A stretch of DNA of 64,000 nt from Myxococcales bacterium (GCA_016794525.1 JAEUJY010000142.1:29255-93254), one strand, 5' to 3'. Positions 29,762-41,342 are shown, counted from the stretch's first letter. Numbers and translations are program-made. The notes: a model not told the origin generated them from the sequence alone.

Positions 29762-32700
29762 GTGGCTCCGGCGTCTGCGGCTCCCCTGCGTGGCATCGCC
29801 CCCTACGACGAGGGCGATCGCGGCGCGCTGACCGGGCGCGACAACGAGCGCGACGAGCTGGTGCGGGCGATCCTGCAGGACAGCTTCCGCGCCGGGCTGC
29901 TGTACGGCGAGCGCGGGGCGGGCAAGACCTCGCTCTTGCACGCCGGCGTCATCCCCGAGCTGCGCGACCAGGGGGTGACGGTGGTGGTGGCCGACGATCT
30001 GGCGGCGCCGGCCGAGGCGCTGGCCCGCGGCATGGCGGCCGGCGGCGCCCGGGCCACGCCCGGCGAGGCGGCGTCGGCGTTCCTGGCGCGGGTGGTGTCG
30101 AACCTGGCGCCGGGCCAGCTCGCGGTGTTCGTCCTCGACGACGCCGATCTGATGATCGGCGCCGGCGGCGACGCGGTGGTCGGCGAGCTCAACGAGGTCT
30201 ACGCCCGCGTGGTCGGCCGCTCGGGCGGCCGGGCCCGCTTCGTCTTCGCGTGCGCCAGCGAGCGGGTGCACCGGCTGGGCGCCCTCGAGCGCCGGACCGG
30301 CTCGCTGTTCCCGCCGACGGCGCGGTTCGAGCTGGGCCGGTGGTCGGCGCCGCAGGCCGCCGACGTGCTGGGCCGGGTGCTGGCCGAGGCCGGCGTGGCG
30401 TGCGAGCCGGGGCTGGCCGAGGCGGTCGCCGCGGCGCTGCACGGCGAGGCCGGCGTGCTGCCGGCGGCGCTGCAGCTGGTGGCGTGCGCGCTGCGCGACC
30501 AGCGCGTGAGCTCGCCGGTGGCGCTGCGCAAGCTGGGCGGCGTCGACGAGCTGTGGCGGGCGTGGCTGGCGCAGCTGGCCCGGGCCCGCGGCGACGAGCG
30601 CGTCGGGCTGCGCACGCTGGGCGAGCTGGCCGACGCCGCGGTCACCGCCGCGGCGATCGCCGAGCGGCTGGCGGTCGCGGTCGGCGCGGTCGAGCCGGTG
30701 CTGGCGACGCTGGCCGAGCACGGCGCCGCCGTCCGCGCCGGCGACGGCTGGCAGCTGGCCCACGAAGTGCTGGTGGCGCCGGCCCGCGAGGTCACCGCGA
30801 TCGAGCGCGCCCGCGCGCGCCGCGGCCAGGAGCTGCTCGGTCGCCGCGCCGAGCTGGGCGAGCGGCTGCGGCTAGCCGAGCTGTGGGCGGTGCAGCGCGA
30901 GGGCATCGTCGCGACCACCGCCGGCGAGCGCGCGGTGGTGGCGCGGTCGAAGCGCTTCGTCCGCAACGTCGGCATCGCCGCCGCCGCGGCGCCGCTCGTG
31001 CTGCTGGTGGCGCTGTGGTCGGCGCAGCGCGGCCACGCCTACCTCGACGTCGAGCGGCGCGCCGGCGGCGATCGCGTCGTGGTCCGCGCCGGACGGCCGG
31101 GGCTGGCCGCGTTCGACTGGCTGCCCAGCTCGCCGGGTTTCGGCGACGTGGTGGCCGATCCCGGGCTGTCGCGCGCGATGGTCGCGCCCAAGGCGTGGGG
31201 CCGGCTGCGCGATCGCGACGTCGTCACCAGCCTCGGCGGCTGGGGCGCGGCGATCGACGCGGTGCTCGAGCCGCGGCTGGGCGCGCTGGTCGCGTACGCG
31301 CAGACCGGCGACGCCGCCAAGCTCGAGGCGGTGGCCGCCACCGCCGCCAGCGACGACGAGCTGGCCGAGCTGCTGGCGATGGTCGCGCCGATCGCCCGCG
31401 GCGCCGACGGCGAGGTCCGCGTCGTCGAGGCCGCGCTGGCCAAGCCGTCGCCGGCGCTGCGCCAGGCCGCGATCACCGTCGCCGGCGCGGCGGCCGGGCG
31501 CCAGGACGGCGCCTACCGCGACACGCTGGTGCGGGCGCTGTCGTCGACCGATCCCGAGCAGCGGCGGATCGCGATCACCGCGGTGCGGCGGCTGGCGCCA
31601 GCCACCGCGCGCGGGCTGATCGACGCCGCGCTGGCCAAGGATCCGGAGCCGGCGGCGCGCCGCGAGCTGCTGGTCGAGGTCGCCGGCGCGGTCGCCGACG
31701 ACGTCGAGCCGGCGGTCGACGACGCCGCGGCGATCCTGGCCGATCCCGACGCCAGCGCCGGGCTGCGCGAGCGGGCCAAGGTCGAGCTGCGTCGGGCGAT
31801 CCGCGGCGAGCGGGCGGCGGCGGCGGCGGCGGCGCTGGCGGTGTCGAAGGTGTGGAGCGACGAGCGGGCGCCGACCGAGGCGCGGGTGTTCGCGATCAAG
31901 CTGGTGGCCGACGAGTTCGACATCGGCACCGGCGGCGCGCCGACGCTGGCGCCGGCCGCCCAGGCCGCGCTGTCGGCGCGGGCCGAGGTGGTGCGGGCGG
32001 CGGTGCTGCCGCTGTACGCGCGAGCGGCGCCGGCCGAGGCCGCGCCCGAGATCCAGCGGCTGGCCGGCGAGCGGCTGAGCCGGACGATGCGGGTCGCGGT
32101 GACGCTGGCGTGGGGCGAGCTGGCGCGCGCCCACGTCGCGGCGGCGGCGCCGGCGCTCGATCGCCTGCTCAAGGACGAGGCGTTCGAGGTGCGCGCGGCG
32201 GCGGCCGAGGCCTCGGGCTTCCTCGGGCGGCCGGCCCAGGAGGCGCTGATCAAGCTGGTCAAGATGGACCGCATCGAGGTCGCCGTCGGCGCGTGCCGCG
32301 GGCTGGCCAACAGCGCCGCGGTCGGCGCGTCGGTCAACGTCGCCGTCGACGGCATCGCCCAGCTGTGGAAGCGCAAGGGCAAGGCCCGGCGCGAGGCCGC
32401 GACGGTGTTCGCCGAGATGGCGCGGCGCCAGCCCGGCCCGGTGATGAACTACCTAGTGGCGTCGGCGCGCACGCCCGAGGACGCGGCGCTGCACCCGATC
32501 GGCACCGCCGGGCTGTGCGCGGCGGCGGCCAACGGCAACGCCGAGGCGCGGCGCCAGCTGCTCAAGGTCGCCGACGATCCGTCGGCCGAGGTCCGGCGCA
32601 TGGTCATCGCGTGCGCCGCCGACGGCCCCCAGGCCGGCACCAGCGGCGTCGCCGCGGCGTCGCGGCTGCTGCGCGATCCCGACGCGTCGATCCGCGTCGA

Positions 32701-33673
32701 GGCGGCCCGGGTGCTGGCGCAGGCGGTGGCGCGCGGCGGCAAGATCTCGGCGGGCGTCGGCGACGGCCTGGTGACGCTGGTGGCCGACGGCGATCGCGAC
32801 GTGCGCGCCGTGGCGATCCGGGCGATCGCGGCGATGGCCGCCGACGCGCCCAAGGGCGCGGGCGCGGCGCTGACCAAGGCCTTCGCCACCGCCGACGAGT
32901 CGGAGAAGCTGTTGCTGTTGCGCACCGGCCGCGCGATCGGCGTGACCGATCTGGTCGAGCACGCGATCGCCGACGCGTCGCCGCTGGTGCGGGTCGAGGC
33001 GGTCGACACCGCGCTCGCCACCGGCACCCGGGCCGCGGCGACGGTGGCGTCGGCGCTGGCCGACGCCGACCCGCAGGTGCGCCGCGCGGTGCTCGATCGC
33101 CTGGGCGGCGGCCAGGACAAGCTCGAGGCCGCCGATCTCGATCGCGCGCTGGCGCTGGCGGTGCGCGACCCCGATCCCGAGCTGCGCCAGCTGGCGCTGA
33201 CGACGCTGGCGCGGGTGGCGCCCAAGGACGCGGTGGCCGCGCGGCTGGGCCGGGCGCTGGTGGCGCGCGCCGAGCGCGAGCGGGCGCAGGCGGCGGCGGC
33301 GGCGATCGGCCTGGTCGAGCGCGACGCGCCGCTGGCGGTGAAGCTCCTGACCCCGCTGCTCGACGATCCCTCGCACGACGTGCGGGTGGCGCTGGTGGCG
33401 TCGCTGGGCGCGGCCTACGCCGCGGTGAACTCGCCCGAGCAGCTGGCCAACCTGCTGACCCACGCCGAGGGCCACGCGATGCGCCGGCTGGCGGCGGCCG
33501 CGGCGTTCGTGATGCTGGCCCGCACCGACGCCGGCCGGGCCGCGGCGACGGTGGCGCTGGGCAAGGTCGCCGAGCGCGGGCCGGTGATGGCGCGGCGGAC
33601 CGCGCAGCTGTCGCTCGGCCTGATCAAGGCCAACGCCGACGGCATCGGCTTCTTCACGCTGCTCGTGCCGTGA
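29762..33673 (+). CDS. Membrane STAND-like ATPase with HEAT-repeat domain
   Basis: 1303 residues. An N-terminal STAND/AAA-type NTPase (about 20-380) starts with [11 protein letters not shown] and carries Walker [10 protein letters not shown] (49-57) and a Walker B FVLDDAD near 122, most like the nSTAND1 group. A hydrophobic helix (about 400-420) follows an Arg-rich stretch and divides the protein. The rest (about 470-1300) is a HEAT solenoid with many helix pairs such as [14 protein letters not shown] and [17 protein letters not shown]. The NTPase would be cytoplasmic; if the helix spans the membrane, the solenoid is periplasmic. STAND proteins are signal-gated switches in defence and regulation, but no effector domain is obvious here. 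Confidence 0.85.
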   Translation: MAPASAAPLRGIAPYDEGDRGALTGRDNERDELVRAILQDSFRAGLLYGERGAGKTSLLHAGVIPELRDQGVTVVVADDLAAPAEALARGMAAGGARATPGEAASAFLARVVSNLAPGQLAVFVLDDADLMIGAGGDAVVGELNEVYARVVGRSGGRARFVFACASERVHRLGALERRTGSLFPPTARFELGRWSAPQAADVLGRVLAEAGVACEPGLAEAVAAALHGEAGVLPAALQLVACALRDQRVSSPVALRKLGGVDELWRAWLAQLARARGDERVGLRTLGELADAAVTAAAIAERLAVAVGAVEPVLATLAEHGAAVRAGDGWQLAHEVLVAPAREVTAIERARARRGQELLGRRAELGERLRLAELWAVQREGIVATTAGERAVVARSKRFVRNVGIAAAAAPLVLLVALWSAQRGHAYLDVERRAGGDRVVVRAGRPGLAAFDWLPSSPGFGDVVADPGLSRAMVAPKAWGRLRDRDVVTSLGGWGAAIDAVLEPRLGALVAYAQTGDAAKLEAVAATAASDDELAELLAMVAPIARGADGEVRVVEAALAKPSPALRQAAITVAGAAAGRQDGAYRDTLVRALSSTDPEQRRIAITAVRRLAPATARGLIDAALAKDPEPAARRELLVEVAGAVADDVEPAVDDAAAILADPDASAGLRERAKVELRRAIRGERAAAAAAALAVSKVWSDERAPTEARVFAIKLVADEFDIGTGGAPTLAPAAQAALSARAEVVRAAVLPLYARAAPAEAAPEIQRLAGERLSRTMRVAVTLAWGELARAHVAAAAPALDRLLKDEAFEVRAAAAEASGFLGRPAQEALIKLVKMDRIEVAVGACRGLANSAAVGASVNVAVDGIAQLWKRKGKARREAATVFAEMARRQPGPVMNYLVASARTPEDAALHPIGTAGLCAAAANGNAEARRQLLKVADDPSAEVRRMVIACAADGPQAGTSGVAAASRLLRDPDASIRVEAARVLAQAVARGGKISAGVGDGLVTLVADGDRDVRAVAIRAIAAMAADAPKGAGAALTKAFATADESEKLLLLRTGRAIGVTDLVEHAIADASPLVRVEAVDTALATGTRAAATVASALADADPQVRRAVLDRLGGGQDKLEAADLDRALALAVRDPDPELRQLALTTLARVAPKDAVAARLGRALVARAERERAQAAAAAIGLVERDAPLAVKLLTPLLDDPSHDVRVALVASLGAAYAAVNSPEQLANLLTHAEGHAMRRLAAAAAFVMLARTDAGRAAATVALGKVAERGPVMARRTAQLSLGLIKANADGIGFFTLLVP

Positions 33674-34024
33674 TCACGGCGCGGTGACGGTCACCGTCGT
33701 GGTGATGCCGCCGCGGACCCAGAACTTCGCCGTCACGGTGATCGCGCGCGGCGCGATCGTCGCCACCAGGTGGTCGCAGATCTGGTTGGTGACCGCCTCG
33801 TGGAACGCGCCCTGGTCGCGGAAGCTCCACAGGTAGAGCTTGAGCGACTTCAGCTCGACGCACAGCTCGGCCGGCGTGTACGCGATCGTGATCGTCGCGA
33901 AGTCGGGCTGGCCGGTGATCGGGCACAGGCACGTGAACTCGGGGCACTCGAAGTGGATCAGGTAGTCGCGCCCCGGCCGCGGGTTGGGGAACGTGTCGAG
34001 CGCGGTGGTCGGCTGCGTGGTCAT
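33674..34024 (-). CDS. queF: NADPH-dependent 7-cyano-7-deazaguanine reductase QueF
   Basis: 116 residues, the short (type I) QueF. It reduces preQ0 to preQ1 in queuosine biosynthesis. Diagnostic parts are the catalytic-cysteine region [16 protein letters not shown] (about 30-45) and the QueF motif [16 protein letters not shown] (about 57-72), with a FHE just after. Size and motifs match Bacillus-type enzymes. The stop abuts that of the convergent STAND/HEAT gene with no spacer; a short palindrome CGTGATCACG spans the junction. No other queuosine gene is in the window. The ATG at 34024 is preceded by an imperfect -10, TAGACA, 8 nt away. Confidence 0.95.
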   Translation of the reverse strand: MTTQPTTALDTFPNPRPGRDYLIHFECPEFTCLCPITGQPDFATITIAYTPAELCVELKSLKLYLWSFRDQGAFHEAVTNQICDHLVATIAPRAITVTAKFWVRGGITTTVTVTAP

Positions 34025-34216
34025 GGCCCGGGTGTCTAACCCCGGGCGGCGGCGCTGTCGAGCGGCGCGGCGACGCCCCGGGGAGGGGCGCCACTGTCTC
34101 GCGTCGCGGGGGGGCGGCTCGATCCCGGCTTCGCCCGACGTCCCCGACGGGCCGTCGCGGTTCATGCGGCGCGGTGAGCCACCTGCCTCCACCTGGGCTC
34201 GGCGACGAGCCCCCTG

Positions 34217-34248
34217 AAAAGACCACGGGCCCGCCGAAGCGAGCCCGT
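34217..34248 (-). terminator. Intrinsic terminator with UUCG tetraloop
   Basis: On the minus strand ACGGGCTCGC pairs with GCGGGCCCGT (ten pairs, one of them G-U) around TTCG, followed by GGTC and four T. This is the best canonical Rho-independent terminator in the window. It lies about 190 nt upstream of queF on the same strand and marks the 3' end of the candidate RNA described next. Confidence 0.75.
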
Positions 34249-34530
34249 GTAGCTAGTGCCTCACGGATCCGGCAGCGGACCCGCTTGCTCTTGCATACGA
34301 AGGGATCGGCCCGCTACGGCCGGCCCTCCTCAGAGCGACGTTTGGTACTCGGCATGTCTCGCGTTCCTCCCCTGGCATAGGCCAGAGCCCGGCGGACGGC
34401 CCGCAGGCAAGCGGCTCCCGTTGGCCGGGCCTTCGTGATGGGCGCTACGGCCCGTTTCGAAGCCCACCCAGCGCAGTCGCCGTCTGGCGATGCCCGGTGT
34501 TCTCGGCGACATGGTCGCAAGGAAGATCCT
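34217..34530 (-). ncRNA. Candidate structured RNA upstream of queF
   Basis: About 300 nt of intergenic sequence that is visibly less GC-rich than its surroundings and holds several helices on the minus strand: GGGCTTCG with CGAAGGCCC (about 34410-34460), CTCTGGC-CTAT-GCCAGGG (near 34375-34392), and the UUCG terminator at the 3' end. A 13-codon reading frame (34314-34355, behind a GGAGG) uses codons rare in this genome (AGT, AAA, CGT, TCT), so RNA structure rather than protein is the better reading. The 5' end is a guess. I do not recognise tmRNA, RNase P, 6S or SRP signatures. Confidence 0.4.
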
Positions 34531-34637
34531 AGGGCATGTCGAGCGGGTTGGCCAGCACGAGTTTCGGGGGCGGCGATCGGCAGAGGTTTGCCGGCGTCGC
34601 CGCTGGACCCGGCGCGGCGGCGATCGATGATCGCCGC

Positions 34638-35597
34638 ATGAAGCACCCCGCGTTGCCTCGCCTCGCCCTCGCCCTCGCCGCCGCCCTCGCGGTCGCGCTC
34701 GGCGCCGCGGCCCCCGCACAGGCCAAGCCCGACGCCAAGCAGGCCAAGATCAACGTCTACGTCGACATCCTCAACCAGTGGTCGTCGTACGTGTACAAGC
34801 AGCGCGACGACTACGCCGGCTGGGTCGACCTGGCCAAGGGCCCCGACTGCAAGTCGACCAAGGCCCGCGGCCCGAGCGCGATCGGCGACACCGCGAAGTC
34901 GACGACGTTCCCCGGCTACCTGAAGGCGCTCAAGAAGGGGCCCAAGCTGCCGGTCGACGCGGCGGCGGTGACGATGGTGACGACGCTGCAGGCGCTGTGG
35001 CAGCCGACCTTCGACGCCAGCGAGTACTACTACAAGCGGCAGTGGAAGGACGACGACTGCAAGCGCGGCCAGGCGCTGCACGCGCAGCTGGTCGAGCTGT
35101 GGACCCAGTACGTCGCGGCCGAGGAGCAGGTGCGCGCCTTCGTCGTCCAGTACAACGACGACCGCGAGCTGGCGCAGCACGCGGCGACCGCCAAGAAGTA
35201 CGGCAAGAAGCTGCGCTTCCACTACGAGCAGGTGCTGATCGACGGCAAGCAGCTGGTGCGCACGCTCGACGCGGCGCTGGCGGCCACGCCGATCGACGCC
35301 GCCGCGATCACCGCCAAGCTCGACGCGTTCGTCGCGAGCGTCGACGCGACCAACCAGCTCGCCGAGAGCCACCGCGGCAACGCCAAGGTCTACGACGTGC
35401 TGTACCAGGGCGGCTACACGCAGTTCGTGACCCGCGCCGGCTGGTTCAAGGACGCCGTCACCGAACTGGGCAAGACGATCGCCGACCCCAAGGCCAAGCC
35501 GGCGGCGATCGGCCGTGATCACGAGGAGGCGGTGAAGGCCTACAACTCGATGATCGACGCGGCCAACGCGATCCGGCTGACTCCGTCGATCAAGTAG
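34638..35597 (+). CDS. Secreted DUF3829-like helical protein
   Basis: 319 residues. ATG 34638 opens a clear Sec signal peptide cleaved near AQA-KPD (about residue 30). The mature protein is helical and rich in Lys, Tyr and Asp, with YVDILNQWSSYV, a repeated pattern of Tyr/Trp and LRFHYEQVLIDGKQLVRTL. These features resemble DUF3829 (YiiG-like) proteins, which begin with NxYI..LN-type helices. Two Cys pairs may form disulfides. Location: periplasm or outside. No enzymatic motif is seen. It stands alone between the candidate RNA and the satellite repeat. Confidence 0.75.
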   Translation: MKHPALPRLALALAAALAVALGAAAPAQAKPDAKQAKINVYVDILNQWSSYVYKQRDDYAGWVDLAKGPDCKSTKARGPSAIGDTAKSTTFPGYLKALKKGPKLPVDAAAVTMVTTLQALWQPTFDASEYYYKRQWKDDDCKRGQALHAQLVELWTQYVAAEEQVRAFVVQYNDDRELAQHAATAKKYGKKLRFHYEQVLIDGKQLVRTLDAALAATPIDAAAITAKLDAFVASVDATNQLAESHRGNAKVYDVLYQGGYTQFVTRAGWFKDAVTELGKTIADPKAKPAAIGRDHEEAVKAYNSMIDAANAIRLTPSIK

Positions 35598-35610
35598 TCC
35601 GCCGGGGCGA

Positions 35611-36014
35611 GCGGCCGCGGCCACGACCGTGGCCGTGACCGTGACCGTGGCCGCGACCGTGGCCGCGACCGTGGCCGTGACCGTGGCCGCGACCGTGGCC
35701 GCGACCGTGGCCGTGACCGTGGCCGTGACCGCGGCCGCGACCGCGACCGCGACCGTGGCCGTGACCGTGGCCGCGACCGCGGCCGTGACCGTGGCCGTGA
35801 CCGCGGCCGCGACCGGAACCGGAATCGGAACCGAATCGGAACCGGAATCGGAGCCGGAATCGGAGCCGGAGCCGGAAATCGGAGCCGGAATCGGAGCCGG
35901 AACCGGAACCGGAATCGGATCCGGAATCGGATCCGGAATCGGATCCGGAGCCGGGAGCCGGAGCCGGGAATCGGGGGCCGGAGCCGGGAATCGGGGGCCG
36001 GGAATCGGGGGCCG
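35611..36014. repeat. Two-part hexanucleotide satellite
   Basis: About 400 nt with strict 6-nt periodicity. The first block (to about 35814) alternates GACCGT, GGCCGT, GGCCGC and GACCGC. The second block switches to GGAATC, GGAGCC, GGAACC and GGATCC units and decays into GGGGGCC-rich sequence. An open frame runs through it on the plus strand (Val/Ala/Thr, then Glu/Pro/Ser and Gly/Ile), but its composition is only the repeat read in threes, so I do not call a gene. The rest of the interval to the next gene holds the operator-like repeats at 36139-36184. Confidence 0.85.
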
Positions 36015-36138
36015 GGGCTGCAGCCGGGCCGCCGGGGCGGGGGTGGCGGGGTGGCGGTGTGGGTGTGTGGGGGTTCCCGGTGTGATCGGATTGATCGCTT
36101 CGATGTCAGACCGATGCGGTAAACCTCGTTTCAGGGCG

Positions 36139-36184
36139 GGTACCTACCTATAGTAGCTCGTCCTTGACGGTACCCTACTGGTAG
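36139..36184. promoter_or_regulatory. Paired operator-like repeats upstream of the RHH gene
   Basis: GGTACC occurs at 36139 and 36169, exactly 30 bp apart, each followed by a CTAC...GTAG inverted repeat (36144-36156 and 36175-36184). A TATAGT (36149-36154) lies inside the first copy and TAGCGT (36182-36187) overlaps the second. Ribbon-helix-helix proteins typically bind such short tandem palindromes, so autoregulation by the next gene is plausible. Confidence 0.45.
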
Positions 36185-36199
36185 CGTAAGGAATCAATC

Positions 36200-36610
36200 A
36201 TGGCGAAGAAGCAGACCCGGCGCAGCATCAGCGTTAGCCGCACGACCTACGAGCGCCTGAAAGCGTTCTGCGAGACCAGCGGGATCTCGATGAGCCAGTT
36301 CGTCGAGACTCGCGTCGGGGACTTCCTCGGTGAGGACAGCGGCGTGGTCTCGGCGTCGACGGCGGGTCTGGCTCAGACCGAGCGCCCGGCGCGCCCGGCC
36401 CCGGCGCCCCAGGCGGCCCGGCCACAGCCTGCGCCGATGCGTCCGGCGGCGGCGCCCGCCCGTCCGGCGCCCGCGCCGCGCCCGGCGCCGATGACCTCGG
36501 CCGCCGCGCGCTTCGCCGTCGAGCCGCCGCCGCCAATCATCAAGAAGGCCGAGCAGCCGGCGCCCAAGGCGCCGTCGATGCCGAAGGCCGATCAGATCTT
36601 CACGTTCTGA
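36200..36610 (+). CDS. Ribbon-helix-helix protein with Pro/Ala tail
   Basis: 136 residues. The N-terminal 45 residues form a ribbon-helix-helix DNA-binding domain (beta strand RSISVSRTTYERL, then helices AFCETSGISMSQFVETRV). The remainder is a Pro/Ala/Arg linker of about 70 residues and a short conserved-looking end, MPKADQIFTF, that could be a docking peptide. AAGGA precedes the ATG by 7 nt, so this mRNA has a leader. It sits upstream of the AAA+ ATPase and DUF4157 genes and may regulate them or itself. Confidence 0.8.
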   Translation: MAKKQTRRSISVSRTTYERLKAFCETSGISMSQFVETRVGDFLGEDSGVVSASTAGLAQTERPARPAPAPQAARPQPAPMRPAAAPARPAPAPRPAPMTSAAARFAVEPPPPIIKKAEQPAPKAPSMPKADQIFTF

Positions 36611-36613
36611 GAC

Positions 36614-36652
36614 CTTGGTGGGGCTTTCGCCGAGACCCTCCCCCACAAGACG
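36614..36652 (+). repeat. Stop-proximal palindromic repeat, short variant
   Basis: Starts 4 nt after the stop of the RHH gene. TTGGTGGGGCTTTCGCC matches the first arm and loop of the copy at 38841, and CCCCCACAAGACG matches its end (CCCCAACCCAAGACG), but the central 26-nt palindrome is missing. CCCCAC (36641-36646) instead pairs with GTGGGG (36652-36657). Confidence 0.5.
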
Positions 36653-36785
36653 TGGGGCACCAACTCGAAACGCCAGCTCGCCTTTCGGAGCTCGTCGCTC
36701 GCCCGCCCCAGTCAGACACCGGAGTGCTGCGTGAGGGACGCGCTCGGTTCGCCGCCATGGTCTGCGCGGCGGACCGGCCGCCGGA

Positions 36786-36814
36786 TTGACCCACTCGATC
36801 CGATTGCATAGGGT
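36786..36814 (+). promoter_or_regulatory. Sigma70-type promoter of the AAA+ ATPase gene
   Basis: TTGACC (36786-36791), exact 17-bp spacer, TAGGGT (36809-36814), then 6 nt to the GTG at 36821. The whole intergenic between 36653 and 36785 holds nothing else I can name. Confidence 0.75.
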
Positions 36815-36820
36815 CCGGAC

Positions 36821-38836
<2,016 letters not shown>

Positions 38837-38840
38837 ACCC

Positions 38841-38908
38841 CTGGAAGGGGCTTTCGCAAAGCCCCTTCCCCGTCGGGGCATGCCCCGACGGGGCCCCAAC
38901 CCAAGACG
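38841..38908 (+). repeat. Stop-proximal palindromic repeat, full copy
   Basis: Begins 5 nt after the ATPase stop. GGAAGGGGCTTT (38843-38854) pairs perfectly with 38858-38869 around a CGC loop. This is followed by a perfect 26-nt palindrome (38868-38893) centred on GCATGC, then CCCAACCCAAGACG. It is homologous to the copy at 56342. The first hairpin may end transcription. Confidence 0.7.
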
Positions 38909-39054
38909 CGAGAACCTGATCGAGGATCGGCGGTGGCGTGGTCCGACCGCTGGCCGGGTCCTGCCGGGGATCGCCAGCGTGCGGGGAAGGTCGGGTCCGG
39001 TGATCGCGTACTATGGGCGGTAGCCACGTCCGCGACCCGACCCAGGAGCACCGC

Positions 39055-40356
39055 ATGAGCATGGAACGCACCGCCCACGAGACGACGACCGAGCGTGCCC
39101 CCGACATGGGCGACACCGCGTTCGCGGCCAAGCCCGAGGCGGCGTCCAAGGACGGCGGCTCGTACCAGTCCTGGTGCCAGGACAAGATGGTCCAGATGCT
39201 GGCGGCGGGGCGGGTGGTGCAACGCGACGGCGGCGACGGTGGCTCGCCCGCCGAGGTCCACGCCGCGGCCGATCGCGGCATCGCGTCGCCGTCGAGCAGC
39301 ATGCCGCACGCCGACGCGATCCAGGCGTCGTTCGGCAAGCACGACATCTCGCACGTCCAGGCCCACGTCGGCGGCGGCGCCGCCGAGGCGTGCAACGACA
39401 TGGGCGCCAGCGCGTTCGCGTCGGGCAGCCACGTCGCGTTCGCCAAGTCGCCCGACCTGCACACCGCCGCCCACGAGGCCGCGCACGTCGTGCAGCAGGC
39501 CAAGGGCGTCAACCTCTACGGCGGCGTCGGCAGCGCCGGCGACGCGTACGAGAAGCACGCCGACCAGGTCGCCGACACCGTCGTCAGCGGCAAGTCGGCC
39601 GAGGGCATGCTGTCGGCCGGGCCGTTCGGCGCCGAGCCGGCCGAGGGCTGGGGCCCGAGCGTACGCACGATCCACGCCCCGACGGTGCAGCGCAAGGGCA
39701 CCGAGGAGGGCGGCGGCGGCGAGGCCCACGCGCCCGCCGATCCCAACGCCAAGGTCGCCAAGCTGCACCTGTACGCCGACATCGAGGCCCCGTCGATGGG
39801 CATCGCCGAGCTGAAGAACGGCCGGGTCGGTCACACCTGGATCGCGCTCGAGTACATCGACCCGGCGTCGGTGCCCGACACCGTGCCCGCCGAGCACAAG
39901 GCGCTGCTCGAGGGCGGCGGCAAGTACGCCGACCCGATGGGCTTCTGGCCCAACATCTGGGACGGCGTCGGCTACAGCCCCAACCCGTTCAACTCGTACG
40001 TCGCCGGCAAGATGCTGCACCCCGACCGCGAGCACGAGGGCGCCGAGAAGGCGTCGCAGACCTGGCTCCTGACCCAGAAGGAGGTCGACTCGGTGATCCG
40101 CTACGCCGAGTCGAAGAAGGGCGCGAAGTACTCGGTGTTCTTCTTCAACTGCACCCACTTCGGCGTCGAGGCGGTCAAGGCTGCGGGCAAGAGCGCGCCG
40201 TCGGCGACGATGGCCGGCATCGCGATGCCCAACGCGCTGTACGAGGGCATCAAGGCCCGGCAGAAGAAGGGCGAGGGCGACACGATGACCAAGGACTTCG
40301 ACGGCGGCAACGAGGTCGTCAACCACGGCGCCGAGCAGACCAGCAAGCGGGGCTAG
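39055..40356 (+). CDS. DUF4157 protein with LRAT-like permuted-papain domain (putative injected effector)
   Basis: 433 residues, no signal peptide. A DUF4157 domain spans about 80-150 ([24 protein letters not shown], then HEAAHVVQQ at 140-148). A Gly/Glu-rich hinge near 215-235 leads to a C-terminal domain with GHTWIAL (His near 260) and FFNCTHFG (Cys near 366). That order of His then Cys, with an NCxHF motif, is the circularly permuted papain fold of LRAT/NlpC-type acyltransferases, proteases and amidases. The ATG is chosen for its AGGAG 6 nt upstream; a -10 TACTAT lies at 39009-39014. A small gene follows 2 nt later. Delivery by an injection system is inferred from the family. Confidence 0.87.
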   Translation: MSMERTAHETTTERAPDMGDTAFAAKPEAASKDGGSYQSWCQDKMVQMLAAGRVVQRDGGDGGSPAEVHAAADRGIASPSSSMPHADAIQASFGKHDISHVQAHVGGGAAEACNDMGASAFASGSHVAFAKSPDLHTAAHEAAHVVQQAKGVNLYGGVGSAGDAYEKHADQVADTVVSGKSAEGMLSAGPFGAEPAEGWGPSVRTIHAPTVQRKGTEEGGGGEAHAPADPNAKVAKLHLYADIEAPSMGIAELKNGRVGHTWIALEYIDPASVPDTVPAEHKALLEGGGKYADPMGFWPNIWDGVGYSPNPFNSYVAGKMLHPDREHEGAEKASQTWLLTQKEVDSVIRYAESKKGAKYSVFFFNCTHFGVEAVKAAGKSAPSATMAGIAMPNALYEGIKARQKKGEGDTMTKDFDGGNEVVNHGAEQTSKRG

Positions 40357-40358
40357 CG

Positions 40359-40664
40359 ATGGCAGCGATCGGCGATTGGACCCTGCGCGTCACCGGCGAG
40401 GTGGTGCGCGTCGAGCAGGCCAACGTGGACAAGAGCGGCCACGCGCCGCGCCACTTCGTGACCTTCCACGTCAAGCCAGGCGCGCTGGCCGACGTGCCCG
40501 ACGGCGCCACCGTGCCCGAGCTGGTGCCGATCCGGATCAAGGACGTCGAGCTGGCGCGGCTGACCGCGCGACCGCCGCAGGTCGGCGATCGGGTCGTCAT
40601 GACCGCGCGCGCCAGCGGCGCGAAGCCTGCGACGTTCTACCTGACCGCCGTCGCGTCGGCCTGA
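40359..40664 (+). CDS. Small OB-like protein coupled to the DUF4157/papain gene
   Basis: 101 residues, starting 2 nt after the previous stop, hence almost certainly co-translated. The sequence alternates strands ([58 protein letters not shown]) in the manner of an OB-fold or small beta barrel, with no signal peptide. The position suggests a cognate chaperone or immunity partner for the upstream protein; an unrelated nucleic-acid binder is also possible. Confidence 0.78.
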   Translation: MAAIGDWTLRVTGEVVRVEQANVDKSGHAPRHFVTFHVKPGALADVPDGATVPELVPIRIKDVELARLTARPPQVGDRVVMTARASGAKPATFYLTAVASA

Positions 40665-40762
40665 GCCGACGCCGGCTGGCGTGCTACGATCCACCGACGC
40701 GACGCGCGGCCTGACCGCGATCGCGCCACGCCTCGCCACCACCTGCCATCGAGGACTGCCCC

Positions 40763-41281
40763 ATGCGCATCCGCACACTCATCGTCGCGTCATCGTCGCT
40801 CGCGCTCCTCGCGTGTGGAGGCGGCGACGGCCTGGACAACGCGTCGGACGCGTTCAAGGCGTCGATCCAGGCGAGCTGCGAGAAGGCGTTCGACTGCATG
40901 GCCTCGTACGACGCGTCGATGAACAACGACACGCCGTTCGCCCAGGCGTACGGCACCAGCGTCAGCGACTGCGTCAGCCAGACCACCGAGCTGATCATGG
41001 CGTTCCTCGGCGCGGACTACTTCGCCAAGCTCGACGCGTCGGTGGCGGCGGGGCGTGTCACGTACGACGCCGGGGACGCGCAGGCCTGCCTCGACGCGAG
41101 CAGCGGCCAGACCTGCGATCAGTTCTTCGGCCAGAACGGCGCGGTGTATACGCCGCCGGCCGTGTGCGACACCGCGCTCCGAGGCACCGTCGCGACCGGC
41201 GGCACTTGCACGATCGAGAACGACTGCGCCGTGAGCGCCGACACCTGCGACGACACCACGATGACGTGCACGGCGGGCTGA
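40763..41281 (+). CDS. Cys-rich lipoprotein
   Basis: 172 residues. Lipoprotein signal [21 protein letters not shown]. The mature part has about ten cysteines ([38 protein letters not shown]), a plan shared by many myxobacterial outer-membrane lipoproteins of unknown role. GAGGA lies 7 nt before the ATG, and TACGAT at 40684 may be a promoter -10, giving a leader of about 70 nt. Confidence 0.82.
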   Translation: MRIRTLIVASSSLALLACGGGDGLDNASDAFKASIQASCEKAFDCMASYDASMNNDTPFAQAYGTSVSDCVSQTTELIMAFLGADYFAKLDASVAAGRVTYDAGDAQACLDASSGQTCDQFFGQNGAVYTPPAVCDTALRGTVATGGTCTIENDCAVSADTCDDTTMTCTAG

Positions 41282-41328
41282 GCGGCGCGGTCCGCCGCGA
41301 CGGCTTCCACCCGCCCGTGCGGCCGGAG

Positions 41329-41334
41329 TAGGCT
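41329..41334 (+). promoter_or_regulatory. -10 element of hrpB
   Basis: TAGGCT, then 8 nt to the GTG at 41343. TTCCAC (41305-41310) is a possible -35 with an 18-bp spacer. Confidence 0.55.
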
Positions 41335-41342
41335 GCGCCGCC

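Noticed and set aside
34217..34530. PreQ1 riboswitch, tmRNA, RNase P RNA, 6S or SRP RNA
   Set aside because: I looked for the conserved cores of each (for example the preQ1 AACUAA-type end, the CCA end of tmRNA, the RNase P P4 strands) and found none. It is kept only as an unnamed candidate RNA.
35629..36153. Open frame of 174 codons through the hexanucleotide satellite
   Set aside because: Its composition is just the repeat unit read in triplets (Val/Ala/Thr, then Glu/Pro/Ser), with no ribosome site and no domain.
39013..39054. Upstream ATG at 39013 for the DUF4157/papain gene
   Set aside because: It lies within and just after the TACTAT promoter hexamer and has no ribosome site, whereas ATG 39055 has AGGAG at the right distance.
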